DNA of 64,000 nucleotides from Spirodela intermedia (Eukaryota > Streptophyta > Magnoliopsida > Alismatales > Araceae). The notes under the pieces are model-generated. The model was not told where the DNA came from. It saw nothing but the letters and a program-made list of their open reading frames with translations, and searched no databases. Within the stretch, counting starts at the first letter, position 1. Each line of letters begins with the position of its first letter. The stretch covers positions 6,441,221 to 6,505,220 of the forward strand of contig LR746270.1 of NCBI GenBank assembly GCA_902729315.2, given 5' to 3'. Shown here in pieces: positions 32,908-44,800 of the stretch. The translations under genes were made by a program, and so were the position numbers.

Positions 32908-33041
32908 CCTCTGTTGCAAAGGTATAGCAGAGACTACAACGTCCCCCCCCAAAGCCTAATAAGTAAACTCCTTTACATTAAGGCCAAGCTTTGCTCCCTC
33001 ACCTTCTATCTCTAACCCAGAAGGATTATCCTATTTTATGG

Positions 33042-33093
<52 letters not shown>

Positions 33094-33275
33094 GAGTTTC
33101 TGTGTTTAGAGTTGACCTCTGTCGAAAAGGTATAGCAGAGACTCCAGGGTCTCTCACCCCGAGGCTAATAAGTAAAATACCTCACACTATGTTTAGACCA
33201 GCTCTTCATCCTCACAGTCCAATCCGGAAGGATGATCCTATTTATGGTCCTTTCTCTCTCTATCTCTCTCTCTAG
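32908..33275. repeat. Tandem duplication of about 208 bp including a (CT)n tail
   Basis: Copy 1 is at about 32908-33092 and copy 2 at about 33115-33275. Both contain GGTATAGCAGAGACT (at 32921 and 33129), a GCTAATAAGTAAA-like block and AGGAT...ATCCTATTT, and both end in CT repeats. The CT tail is much longer in copy 1 (33043-33092). Confidence 0.85.
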
Positions 33276-33679
33276 GGTCTTCTGGGCAGGTTCAACTGGC
33301 AACCTCTTTGAAGGATGAGGCGTTATCCCAAATGGATGGCATATTTTTCTGATCCTGTTCGTCATTAATGTGGAAGATTGCTCCAGCGAGCTTCTATTTG
33401 CAGCTGTCCAGGAGAACTCTGAACCAGGAGGACTGGGTGAGTACGAGTTTCGGGGAAGAGAGAGAAACCCTCTGCCTCTGCCTCTGTCTGTCTTGGTGAG
33501 TTGAGGCTTCAGAACCCAAACTTTTTGAGAGATTTCAATCCATATATGTGGTGACGGAGGCTACTTTTTATGAAAAAAAACTATTAATTCATACTGAAAA
33601 TGGTTTACACTTGGAAATTATTCAGTTTAATTATAGTTTTAGGGTCGGCCATCCCCAGCAGATATACCTCACGCCACAC

Positions 33680-33680
<1 letters not shown>

Positions 33681-33730
<50 letters not shown>
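33681..33730. repeat. (GATA)n-(GA)n microsatellite
   Basis: Three GATA units run into about 19 GA units. A second, imperfect GA tract lies at about 33936-33975. Confidence 0.9.
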
Positions 33731-33733
<3 letters not shown>

Positions 33734-34648
33734 TTTTATGAGAAAAATCTTAGATGAAGATGAGTTGATTTGTGAAGTGCATAATGATTTTAGCAGCATT
33801 GACATTAGTTGGTCTATTTTCCATTAAACTTGATTATGACTTATAACCTAACATCATCTTTGTTGGGTCTCTCTACCATTCTTCATTGGAGATATGACAC
33901 GTATATGTACATTTATATACAGATATATATCTATAGAGAGAGAGAAAGAGAGAGATAGCTAGAGAGAGAGAGAGATTAGTTGTCATATTTTATTTTGAAT
34001 AATAAAATATAGGTCCAAGCTAAGTCTTTATTTTGAATATTAAAAGTAATCTACCTAATTCCCTATATTTCTTGGATTAGTTGATGAAATTCCTGAGTCA
34101 GCTAAGTCAACTTGACTGAGGATTCTCTCTCTACAAGAAAATGGAAGTGGGAAGTGCATGTTTCCATGTGGGGTGATGTGCAAGTGCCATGTGGCTGGCA
34201 AAGAATATACGACCTTTTGGAGTGGACCCCACTGAAGCGCAAACCCAGCTTCAGCAGGAAATCCATTTGACCTACTCGTTGCAAAAGAATTACTGTGCCT
34301 AATTGCGCCTAATTTTACTGATCACCTGCTCAAATCATTTTTTAGTATTTTTATTTCATATGAAAATATCTTAATTAGGAAAATGACAGATATATTTTAG
34401 TAACTTAGGACGGATTACTTAGCTTGAATATTTTCCCAAAAAATTACCAAGAAAGGTAATAAAATATTCTTATAAAGGGTAAAACCGCAAATATTTAATT
34501 ATTGCTTAGTTCAGGGTAGCTCGAGGAATGAGATGCCACGTGTCTTGCTCTTGAGGAGCAGAGCGACATTGCACAGGTTTTCTCCGGAGAGGGGCGCGAT
34601 TGTCTTAAGAAATAATTAGAGGGTCTAATCTGCAAACATTAGTTTGGT

Positions 34649-34654
<6 letters not shown>

Positions 34655-34686
<32 letters not shown>
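34655..34686. repeat. (CT)n microsatellite
   Basis: About 15 CT units at the boundary where composition changes to GC-rich sequence upstream of the NPH3 gene. Confidence 0.95.
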
Positions 34687-34689
<3 letters not shown>

Positions 34690-34690
34690 T

Positions 34691-35704
34691 TCATGTTCTT
34701 TATTCAGCAAACGAACCCCACACCAGCAATCCTGACGTCACCCAGTGGCGGGAATTTTCGAGCTTCTTCGATCCCTTGCCCAGCGGCATTCCTCGTCGGA
34801 GCTGACGACTGTGGCGGACGGTGGATCTCTATTCACCACCCGCAGTCGAGTCCCCATCGCCGTCGCTGTCAAGGAGATCGCCGCCCCTCCTCCCGCAATT
34901 AAGGTCCGATTCCCCCGCCGGAAGAAGAAGAAGAAGAAGAAGAAGCTCTGGAGAGATCGTTAATGGTGGTGAGCAGCGGCCGAGCTGGCTTGTGGTCCTC
35001 CGAAACCCTAGTTGGCGTCGCTGGAGGCGGCGCTCGCCATTGCTTCCATTTATTGTCCTCCTCCGTCGCCACCGCCGCTGTTGCTCCGGGAGAGGTATGG
35101 TCCATTTCTCGGTGACGCAGGCAGGTGAGCTTCAGATGCTCCCCTCCACATTCTCTCTCCCCTCGAGACATTGTTTATTCTCCACTGCCTGCCATGGCCG
35201 GAAAGACGGAATCAAAGTCTCCCACCGGCTCAGTGGGAAACCAGCCTCCTATTTCTTTAGAATCCCTCAGGGTCTCGTCGATGGTTGGAGCTCCTCCGGC
35301 GGTCGTTCTTCCCCCCTCCGCCGCCCGTCACTTTCCCCACAAAGACACTGGAAAGATAGCCACAGAGGGAGAATTAGATATAGGGGAAGAGAGAGAGAGA
35401 GAGAAAGAGGTCCCTTGGGTGGTGAGGGAGGTGTAGAAGTTTGGCCAATGGAGGTTATCTGTGATGGGGTGGCTGAAAAGGGTGCCACGCTTTTATGTCA
35501 CTCAAAGGGAGGAATGGGGAAGGAGTAGGTGTGTTTCTGCGTTCTGGTAGGAGCGGGGACGGAGGAGGAAGGTGGAGGAGATGGGAGTTGCCATGGTCGG
35601 AGACTTGAAGCCGAGCTCCTCGGCGAAGAGGATATTCCGTCAGAGCTTCAGCGCTCGCCATGGTGCCGACTGGTGAGCTCCTCTTCTCCCTCTCGTTCGT
35701 CGCC
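34691..35704 (+). other. GC-rich region upstream of the NPH3 gene
   Basis: This may be promoter, 5'UTR exons or an unrecognised gene fragment. It contains a GAA tract (34920-34944) and an ATG at 35194 opening a frame of about 80 codons (MAGKTESKSPTGS...). Good-looking donors, such as CTG|GTGAGC after 35672, are present. Several overlapping frames are open because of the GC content, and none resembles a known family. Confidence 0.35.
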
Positions 35705-35721
35705 CACTTCATCTTCCGCCA

Positions 35722-35752
<31 letters not shown>

Positions 35753-36033
35753 CACCCCCTCTCCCCTCTGAACCATCATCGTCCGTCCGCTTCATCTTCT
35801 TCGACGACGAGCTCTCTCTCTCCTCCCTACTTCCTTCCTCTTGATCATCATCGTCGTCCGCTTCATCTTCCTCGACGACAAGCTATCTCTCTCTCTCCCC
35901 CTGGTTCTTCGCCATCGTCTGCTTCATCTTCTTCAACGACAGGCTCTCTCTCCCTGTCTTTCTGGCTCTTCGTCGTCGCCAGCTTCGTTCTTCGTCAACG
36001 GCAACCTCTCTCTCTCTCTCTCTCTCTCTCTCC
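35705..36033. repeat. Degenerate minisatellite with CT tracts (five copies, 60-83 bp)
   Basis: The motif CTTCATCTTC(T/C)TCGACGACGAGCTCTCTC recurs in diverging form near 35705, 35788, 35860, 35920 and 35981. Each copy is followed by a CT run and a spacer containing TCATCGTCGTC-like sequence. The array stops about 125 bp before the first supported NPH3 coding base. Confidence 0.75.
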
Positions 36034-36157
36034 GCTTTCTCTCTCATGGAAAATTCAGAAAACCCAGCGGAAATTCCAGACTTTCCATCGGTATCGAATC
36101 CTGTCGAGTCCTGCATTCCAAACGCCCGGCTCACGCTCTCCGATTCCTCCTCCACAG

Positions 36158-38334
36158 GTCGCTCTCCGATGGTTCCGGCGACCTCATCGTCGAAGTCGGG
36201 ACGCAAACCTTCTCTCTCCACAAGGTATTTAACCACCGCAAAATCTAAATATTAACTATTTAAATTAGTTTCGTAACTCATTTTTTTCTATTTACGGCAT
36301 CCCTCTGAAGAAATTTCACAAGCGCAGAATTACCTTCACATTGAAATAAATGGCGTCTATGCCAAATTCTGAGGGCCGGATGAAGAAAGTTAAAACTGCT
36401 GAATAACCGTTATATTGAAAGAAATGGTGTATATGTACCCGTAGTTACACAAAATTAATGTCTTAAGGGTATCTCGGAGTTGTCTCTGGTTTCCTGGATG
36501 AAGAAAAATCAAAAGTGTATAATAACCTTTATAGTTGAATAAATTGTTTATATGTGCCGCAGTTGCCTCTGGTTTCCCGGAGCGGGAAGATCCGGAAACT
36601 GCTGCTGTCCGAGGCAAGGGAGACGAAGGCGGCGGCGGGGATGCGGATCAGCCTCCCGGCGGTCCCCGGCGGCGCCGAGGCTTTCGAGCTGGCCGCCAAG
36701 TTCTGCTACGGAGTCAACGTCGAGGTCAACCTCTCCAACGTGGCCATGCTCCTCTGCGCCGCCCACCACCTCCAGATGACGGAGGACTTCTCCGGCGAGA
36801 ACCTCGAGTCCCTTGCAGAAGCCTATCTCACAGCAACAGTTCTCCCGAGCGCCGCCAGATCTGCTGCCGTCCTCCGCCACAGCGAGGCCCTCCTCCCCGC
36901 CGCCGACGAGATCAACCTCGTCGGCCGCCTCGTCTCCGAGATCGCCGCCACCCTCTGCAGAGAGCAGGTCCCCTCCGAGCTCCGGCGAGACTCGCCGGCG
37001 ACGGCCCTGGCGGAGCTCTCCCTGGATTTCTTCCGGCGGATCCTCTCGGCCATGAAGACCAGGGGTGCGAGCCCGGAGACGGTGACTGGCATCCTCATCC
37101 ACTACGCCCACCACCACTCTCCCCACGGCCTGGCGGCGCCCCCGGATGGGGAGGCGGAGCAGCCGCCGCGGAGAGCTCTGGTGGAGACCCTGGTGGCTCT
37201 CCTCCCCCCCCGGTCGCGGCGGAGCAGGGCCGTACCGGTGGCGTTCCTCTCGGGCCTCCTCAAGGCCGGCGCCGCCGCCTCGGCCTCCGCCGCCTGCCGG
37301 GCCGACGTGGAGAGGAGGATGGCCCTGCAGCTGGACCAGGCCGCTCTAGAGGACATCCTCCTCCCGGCGAGCTCCGCCGCGGGCGGCGGTGGCGTCGTCC
37401 GCCACCAGCTGTACGACACCGAGACCACCCTGCGGATCTTCTCGCTGTTCCTGCGCTGCTCCGACGAGAAGCCGCAGGAGGAGGACGAGGACGACGACGA
37501 TGGCCACAGATCGCCGGCGAAGCAGAGCTCCCTGAGGAAGGTGACCAAGCTCATGGATGGCTACCTGGCGGAGGTGGCCCTGGACTCGAACCTCCCGCCG
37601 GCCAAGTTCATCGCCCTGGCGGAGCTGCTGCCGGACCACGCCCGCCTCGTCGGCGACGGTCTCTACAGGGCCATCGATATCTTCCTCAAGGTCAGATCAG
37701 ATCAGTCAATCATGTCTCACCGTTTGACTTGAAGGGACAAATATGTAGTGTTGACTTGTTGTGGATAATGTCTCCCCTCGAGCAGGTGCACCCGAACATG
37801 AAGGAGGCGGAGAGGTATCGCCTCTGCAAGGCCATCGACTGCCGGAAGCTCTCGCCGGAGGCGTGTGGGCACGCCGCCCAGAACGAGCGGCTGCCAGTGC
37901 AGACGGCTGTGCAGGTGCTCTACTTCGAGCAGCTCCGCCTTCGGAGCGCCATGAACCACGACCAGTCCATCTTACAGTGGCCGGGCCACCGGGGCGGCAG
38001 CGCCGCCGGGGGAGGCAGCGGCGCCGCCTCCCCCCGGGACAGCTACGCGCTGGTGCGGAGGGAGAACCGGGAGCTGCGGCAGGAGGTGGCGAGGATGAGG
38101 ATGAGGCTGACCGAGCTGGAGAGGGATCACGTGTCCATGAAGCAGGAGCTCGTCCGCGCCGGTCCCACCAGCGGCGCCGCCGGGGGGGTCCTCCGGTCCT
38201 TGGGCAGGGCGCTCGCCGGTAAGCTCCACGAGATCTTCCGGGAGAGGAAGAAGGGCTCCGCCGGTCACGGGGCCGGCAGCGTCGCCGACCCCCGCCCGTT
38301 CTTCCTCAAGCGGCGCCGCCACTCCGTCTCCTGA
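36158..38334 (+). CDS. BTB/POZ-NPH3 family protein (NRL family), 5' end incomplete
   Basis: Supported exons are 36158-36224, 36563-37690 and 37786-38334, coding about 580 aa. The first holds the start of the BTB domain ([12 protein letters not shown]...FSLHK). The second completes it and carries most of the NPH3 domain. The third has the signature [17 protein letters not shown], then a charged coiled coil ([17 protein letters not shown]) and the end KRRRHSVS. Such proteins act at the plasma membrane in phototropin or auxin-related signalling and can serve as CUL3 substrate adaptors; the exact member is not identified. The start is unresolved. Unspliced, the frame runs back to an ATG at 35841. 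A 67-bp intron (36091-36157) would link to an ATG at 35660. A 50-bp intron (36108-36157) would link to an ATG at 36046. The first two translate CT repeats. Coding sequence is far more GC-rich than its neighbours. Confidence 0.88.
36305..36582 (+). repeat. Three-unit tandem repeat spanning the NPH3 intron and exon start
   Basis: Units at about 36305-36379, 36380-36497 and 36498-36582 each open with (A)TGAAGAAA and contain a block related to AATAACC(G/T)TTATA...GAAATGGTGTATATGT. Units 2 and 3 both end with an acceptor-like AG followed by TTG(T/C)CTCTGGTTTCC(T/C)GG. In unit 3 that segment is the true start of the second NPH3 exon (36563). Confidence 0.85.
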
Positions 38335-38406
38335 CCGATCTTCCTAGTTTTCCAAGGCGGCGGCGGCCGCTCCTTCCGCCGTACGGTCGCCGGTGCAATC
38401 TGCACG

Positions 38407-38412
38407 AATAAA
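38407..38412 (+). terminator. Probable poly(A) signal of the NPH3 gene
   Basis: AATAAA lies 73 bp after the stop codon, where the GC-rich gene gives way to ordinary spacer. Confidence 0.55.
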
Positions 38413-38875
38413 TCCGGGACCTCGCTGTTGGGATTGACTAATATTTGATGACGTCACATATAGGGGCCCCCAAAAACAATCTGCCACGTTTCACTCCGAC
38501 AGGGATGTCCTGTCCAGTCAGGCCCGAATTTCGCTTGTCGGAAGAAGAGGGGTAAGCTGATGTCATGCTGGAGGGGAATCATATAAATATGAATTTGTTA
38601 AGCGGCCCAAATTACCTAAATAGGCCTAAATGGTCTAATGAAGCATCAGCCCATTAAGGCCCACCAAAAGCCAGCCCGAGTGGAAAACTTATTTAGGGTT
38701 ATTTAAAATAGGATCTGTTTTATGAGGTTCTATATGCAACAATATAGCGATTCTGTCCTTTCTTTTGGAAGGGCGGGGGGGGGGGAGGGTAAGTTTGCTA
38801 CTCAAGAGTTCCGTTTCTCCTCTCCCTCCAGACTCTCGGCCTCGAGGACGAAGGGGGGAAGGCGGGGCGGAGGAA
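38413..38875 (+). promoter_or_regulatory. Spacer and presumed APC7 promoter/5'UTR
   Basis: Only about 460 bp separate the NPH3 poly(A) signal from the APC7 start codon. It contains a TTATTTAAAATA AT-rich block at about 38699-38710, a poly-G run at 38775-38785 and a CT-rich stretch just before the ATG. No unambiguous TATA box is visible. Confidence 0.45.
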
Positions 38876-41800
38876 ATGGAGGTTTCCAAAGATCAGATCG
38901 CCGTTCTTCTCGAAAACGGCCTGTACGAGTCCGCTCAAATGCTGGTAAGGGATGTCGAAACTGGCGTGCTCTTTGGGGTTACTCGTGCCAGCTAGACTTT
39001 ACCTCCTTTTGCTTCAGAATTCGATGCCTGGTTCGCGCGGAAATGGAACTAACTTGTAATCTCACCTCCCGAGACGCCATTTTCTCTTTCCGGCACAAAA
39101 TGCCACCTTATTCTGTTGACCGGGGGGTGTGTTGTGAAATTCTCTCGAAATGAAGGTGAAGGATATAATTCCATGTATAGTATTTTCTGATGTTGAGGTG
39201 GTCACCAAGATATTTCTCGGAAGTATCTTTGCTGGTGTAACTCGACTGTGATGATTACCACTTGCTTTTGCTTTTCGGGCTTGAGGAAGTAGAAAAGTTT
39301 TCTTCTTTTTTCATTTAGAGTTAAGTTGGTTTAAGCAATGTACTTGATAATTAATTTATCTCGGGTTTAAATTTTCATTCGAAGACATTTCTGTCATATA
39401 ATTGAATATTGACAAACTGAGTAGACATTGACAACCTGCCTGGCAATTAATTGCTTGGTACAGCAGCTGGTTTGTTGGATTTCAATCTGCATGCAGCCCG
39501 ATTATTGCTTTTTTGATGATAGATTCAGTAATATTTCTATTAAAACAGTGCACACATTTCATGAATCGATGTCATCTTAATCCTTTGTGATCTAAAAACG
39601 TGTAATAGCAAATATTATTTTTGGAGGACGAAAGAGAGAATAATTTTACTGAGGGATATGAACTTGCGATCAAGAGTAGGCTGTCCGTCTTGAGGATGCT
39701 GGTGACGCCCGAAAGGAGCTGCTGGGGACCTTTGCGAATTTTCATGTCGTATGCATCCCATTGTCTATCTATATGAGATATTATCAAGAGAGAACGGCAT
39801 GATTTATTGCTTTTAGTGATAGGAAGACGGTAAAAGGAGATAATGGATTGAACGGATGAGTTACCTCCTCTCTTTATGTCGTTCCCCAGAACCAAGGAAA
39901 TTCGACTTAAGATATGTCGTATTTTTTCCTTCCTCTGTAAAAACTCATATCTTCTTCTTTCTCCCTAAAAGTGAGATAAAATAGCATCTTCTCTACTGTT
40001 TTTCCATCAAAATAGTAAACTAGGGATTTTTTGTCTTTTTCATGTAGCTAGTCATGTCTTTTAACGAGGATAATGATTTTCTGCCTATTGTCAATATTTC
40101 TGGATAGTTATAACTCAATGCTTTGTTCAACATGCTTTTTTCTTTTTGGAGGTGGGCAGTTCTATCTCTTATAAGGAACAATAATTTATTCGTTTACATT
40201 TCTCTCTAATGACTTTCTTTCTACTCTTAATTGCGTGCAAATTGCAACAGGGATGCTATCTTGTTTCTTCGGCTGCTGCAAATGCTGAAAGCAGTCCATA
40301 TCTCAAGGCTGAAGCTTTGGTGCGATTTGAAGTTCCCAAGATTCTTTTCTCTCACATGCTTTTATTTGCACAGGAAATGCCCCATTTCTAAATTCTTTTA
40401 ATAAAATATTAATTTAAATGGAAATTATTCGCGAAATTATATTTTCAGTTGCTACCAGTCTCCTTCATCTCCTGATTAGGTTTTACATCCAAGCTTTAAC
40501 ATAGGTGGTTGACATGAATTGTTACAAATGTGGTGCTGGAGATCAATCTCACCACAACATTTTGAGCTGTCTACTTGGTTATTCGATTTGTTCCTTGGTG
40601 ATTGCATGTCTAGTCACATTAATGTAATTGTGTGCTGTTTTAATGCCAGTTACAATCCTTCTAGTTTAGACTACAAAATAACATTTTCGACCAATGACCA
40701 CCTTTTCGTAAAATATTTGAACAAACACTTAATATTATTATGGCTCATTCAATAACTTGTCACGACCTGTAAAATCCTTAAAATCGATGCTGCTGAAAAT
40801 TAATCTTGATTCTTTCACCCAGTCTCATCTTACTGATCTAAAACAGGGTGCTACTTGATTTGATAGTTGTAATTTTTTTTCCGCATAGCTCACAATCTCT
40901 GATTCCTATTTTTTCTGGGAAATCCCAGCCATTCATTTTGCCTGGTAGAAATCAATAAAACTTGTTGTCTACTGATCTTGAGTTGAGAAGGTTCAATAAG
41001 TTCACAATGCATGGCAGATATCTTTGTCTCGTAGTATTCTAGAATTGGGATATCATTAAGCGATATGTTAGTTCCTTCAGAATTCAGGCCTGCTTCTATA
41101 TGGAAGTATTATCAGAATGGAGCTCTTGTTGTTTATTGCATGATGTTATTCTTTGTAGGCACTCACTTTTTGTATCACTATATTTTCTTTGATAAATGGT
41201 ATTTTCTTCTTTCAGGTCCTTCAAGGTGATGCTTTGTATGAGGAAAATGAATTGCGAAGAGCTTTAGTAAGTCTAATAAAATATTCAATGTGTAGAGTAT
41301 TTAGAATTTTGCAGTCTCCTTAATCACAAGTGGAGTCTGGATTTTTGATGTTGATATCTTTCGTTTACATTCATCAATTCGAATAGATTCGCAGGTGCTT
41401 TGACTCTACTGCTAGATTATAACGAAATATGGTTTAATTACAAGGACTTAGAAATATCAAGGATTCATAGTAATTGGAACTTTAAATGCAGCTAGGATAC
41501 ATATACTGAAAAGATAAACCAATTTGTCTCACTTCCTATTTTTTCTTCCATTCTTTATTCAGTTTTTGGCTTGACATCTTGAAATGATTTGCAATGTGTA
41601 TAAAATAATGACACATGTCCTTGATTATCTTTTTTTATTGTTGTCAGCACATGTACAAACAAGCCTTGCAACTTTGTAAGACTATTCCTAAGCAAACTAC
41701 ACCGGTTTCTAGAAGTTCAGTGACTTCCTCAAACATGCCATCTTCTCCCAATTCTTTGAACGGTTCTACGATTAATGAGAATGAGGTACAGCTTAGTTAG

Positions 41801-44800
41801 CAGTCTATACTTCTTGGTTCATATCTGATCTCTTCATTAACTATGAATTTTTGGTGTGGGTTGATTAGTTGATTCCTAAAGTGTACTCACCAGTGTCCTG
41901 GTAATAAGGCATATCATCATCTGATGAAATGTAGCAACATAGTGTGCTATAGTACGTGTTCCTTTGATCACAGATGTGTTTTTTCTTTTACAAAACCTTA
42001 CCGTTTCTCTTTGTTTCCTTTGGCAGGTTAAATTCAAGATATGTCTTTGCTATTGCAAATTAAATGAGAACCGTGCTGCCCTTGCAGAGGTGTTTCTCCT
42101 CGGTCTTTTTCCCAAGTTTTCTTGCTTGCTCCACTTCCTGAATATTATTAACTTTTTTTTTGCCATCTGCATCTTATGGCACATCAATTTCAACCAATCT
42201 TTGTACAATAAGAAAAAATGATTTTTTATGATAAAGAAGGCAATTAATTGTGAGGAGAATTCCTGGATATCATTTTTACATTGTACATTTATATTGAAGA
42301 TGTTATATGTTGCAGCTCTTTTTGTAAGCCATGCTACATTGCTCGGCCATGAAGTGAGAAACCTAAACACACACAGTTCAGTCCTTTATACATGATTAAC
42401 ATAGAAGAATAACATTTTTTTGTATGGATTAAATATGGAAAGTGGCATCTAGATGGGTAAGTGCTTCAGATGAACACTGTGTTTGGATTAAATGTCCCTT
42501 TGATAGAGGTGAGCTCTTTCTCTTTATTATAGCCTTGGTAATTAATGAACAATCTTGTGCGAGCTCCTTTTCTCTACCGATGAGTATTCATTATGCCCCT
42601 ATTGATATGTAGATGGATGGGATTCCAAGTAAAGCAAGGACTCTTAGAATGAATCTCGTATTGGGAAAGCTTTTACGCATTTCAAGGCATAATCGTGCAT
42701 CCATTGCCTGTTACAGGGATTGTATAAGGTAAGGAAACCAGAATGCTTGATTACTTGTCGTTCAAGATCACTTGGAGAAGTTCTCCCGTAGAAACGTTAC
42801 CAGTCCCACACAATCCTCATATTATTTTTTTTATCCTTTCGATTAAAATACCCAACACACATCAACCTGCACCTTTTTAAGATTTCATTTCCCTTTTCTT
42901 CTATACTTCTTGTCTTCAACATGTAATTTCTTTATTTTTGTGCATCGAAGTATCCTGTTTTAATGTCTTCTTTTAATGCTTATTAATATGTTTGATTTCG
43001 TTATGATCATGATTTTCTGGCTTATTAACGATTAGTTTTTGGAATATTCAAAAAGCTTGACCGATTTGACATACCCATTAGGTGCATCAATCAATTATTT
43101 CATGTGACTAGCAATATGGGTTGAATTGAAACCTAGATTATCATGTAGACTTGATTTGGCACTTTTCAGTTGGTCCGAATTGAACTGAAGTCAGCTGAGC
43201 CTCTTGTTGCCTGATTGTCTTGGAGAATCCTAAAGAAAAGAATTATTACCCAAGATATTGAACAAACTTATCACCTAAGTTCGCTTTCCTGATCTTGTGT
43301 TCTTTTGACTAATATATAGAACTAAGAAAGGTGTAGTAGGCCAGTAATAAACTTAAAAATTGCTTCAGAAATATCCACCAACTAGTCAAAGAATAGAACT
43401 AAGTGTCCAGTCTGTTCACATCCCATATTGTGATAGCTCTATCTTTTTGTGTCTGTGTGTGTATTCAGTTACGGCTAAGCAAGTACATGTTTCCAGATAC
43501 TTCTTTCTTCTCATTTTTCTGTTTCTCAGCTTAATCGCATTTAACAGTCTTCAGTGTTTGTTTGTTACAGGCAGTGTCCTTACGTTTTAGAAGCCATTTC
43601 TGCTTTGGCTGAACTAGGAGTCTCTGCCAAAGATATCCTGGTTCTTTTTCCACAGGTATGAAATATTTCTCCTGATTTGCTGGCATTTGATGACTGGATT
43701 ATGAACATAAGCTGTCGCCTGCAAATCCTATTAATTTGTTTTCTATTTTGCTTTTATTTCATCATTTTGGTATAGTCTTCAAGAATGAGGTAGCCTGTAA
43801 TTTTAGGATTTTCGTTGCTTTCCTTTGTCCTGTGGTCACATTTGTTCCTGTCTGGACGTCATTGAGTGGTTGGTTGGCATGGAGACCTAGGAGCATGGGA
43901 AAATGGTGAGTTGGTTGGTTATTAATAGGGGTTTTACGCCTTTTTCCTTCTTATCTCTTCTCTCCAGTGGTCTATTTCAAGGATCATTAATCAGATCAGA
44001 TCCTAGTTTTGACATTTCTGATCTCGTTCTGAGCCTGTTCAAGGATTGATCTCTTGGAAGATCAGTTTCATTTAAGTGAAAAACATAGAAAAAACAAAAG
44101 AGGTACGTTAGAATATTAATTTGTAAAATGTATTTTAAATAAAACACTTTTAAAAGGATATTACGGAAAATTTCCCATGAATTTTTTTCGTTGGTCAATG
44201 GTGGGGGAGACCAAATAAAGAAGAGAAAAGGAAGAGGAGGTAGCATGTAGCACCAAGTTGCTGTAAATTTTATTCTTTTCTTCTTCATGATTTCTAATTC
44301 TGCTTACTTTTGTGAGGATAATGAAGATTTCTGCATCCTAAAGCTGCCTCCTCTTTGCTGTTTTTTTCTTTCTTTTCTTTTTTACATTTCCTATTCTTCT
44401 GGTTCTTCTTGGAATAGTGAAGACTATGGTGTTGGAATCCCCAATTTTGCATACCAGGCTTGTAGTTCAACGATTATATAAGAGCAAAGTTAGGAAATAC
44501 TGCATTAGATGTTAAAACCTTGTTGGCTTCTTTGGAGTCTTGACGTGTGATTGGAGGGTTTTTTGGAGGATTTTGAACGTTGTAGGTGCCATTTAACATA
44601 TGAGCAACTGAACAGCACCTCCTTAATCTTTTTTCTTTTTGCTCTTGATGCGTCAAAGTGACAAGTATTCTTGAGTTTTCTTGTTGACGCTCATGCAAAC
44701 CGTAATGTTATTAGTTGCCCTTAAAGTGAATCTCTTAATTGTCGTGTGCCTATATCTTGATAGTACAAAAAGTTGATCTTATTTAAATAATCAGACTGTG

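Larger units (their letters stand above)
32607..34690. other. Spacer between the CCCH and NPH3 genes
   Basis: It begins with the 3'UTR of the CCCH gene; no clear AATAAA was found. Poly-C runs lie at about 32872-32884 and 32943-32950. The rest is made of microsatellites and a tandem duplication listed separately, plus AT-rich sequence at 33760-34560 without features. Confidence 0.55.

Noticed and set aside
34821-35528. 235-codon + strand open frame upstream of NPH3
   Set aside because: Serine/arginine-rich translation across GAA and GA repeats, with overlapping open frames on both strands. I found no family resemblance.
36548-37126. 192-codon - strand open frame over the NPH3 exon
   Set aside because: Antisense shadow of GC-rich coding sequence with no recognisable domain.
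36535-37690. Long + strand open frame through the NPH3 second exon in a proline/arginine/glycine-rich reading
   Set aside because: It is a GC-rich shadow; the neighbouring frame from 36563 carries the BTB/NPH3 sequence. The two coincide only in the last exon.
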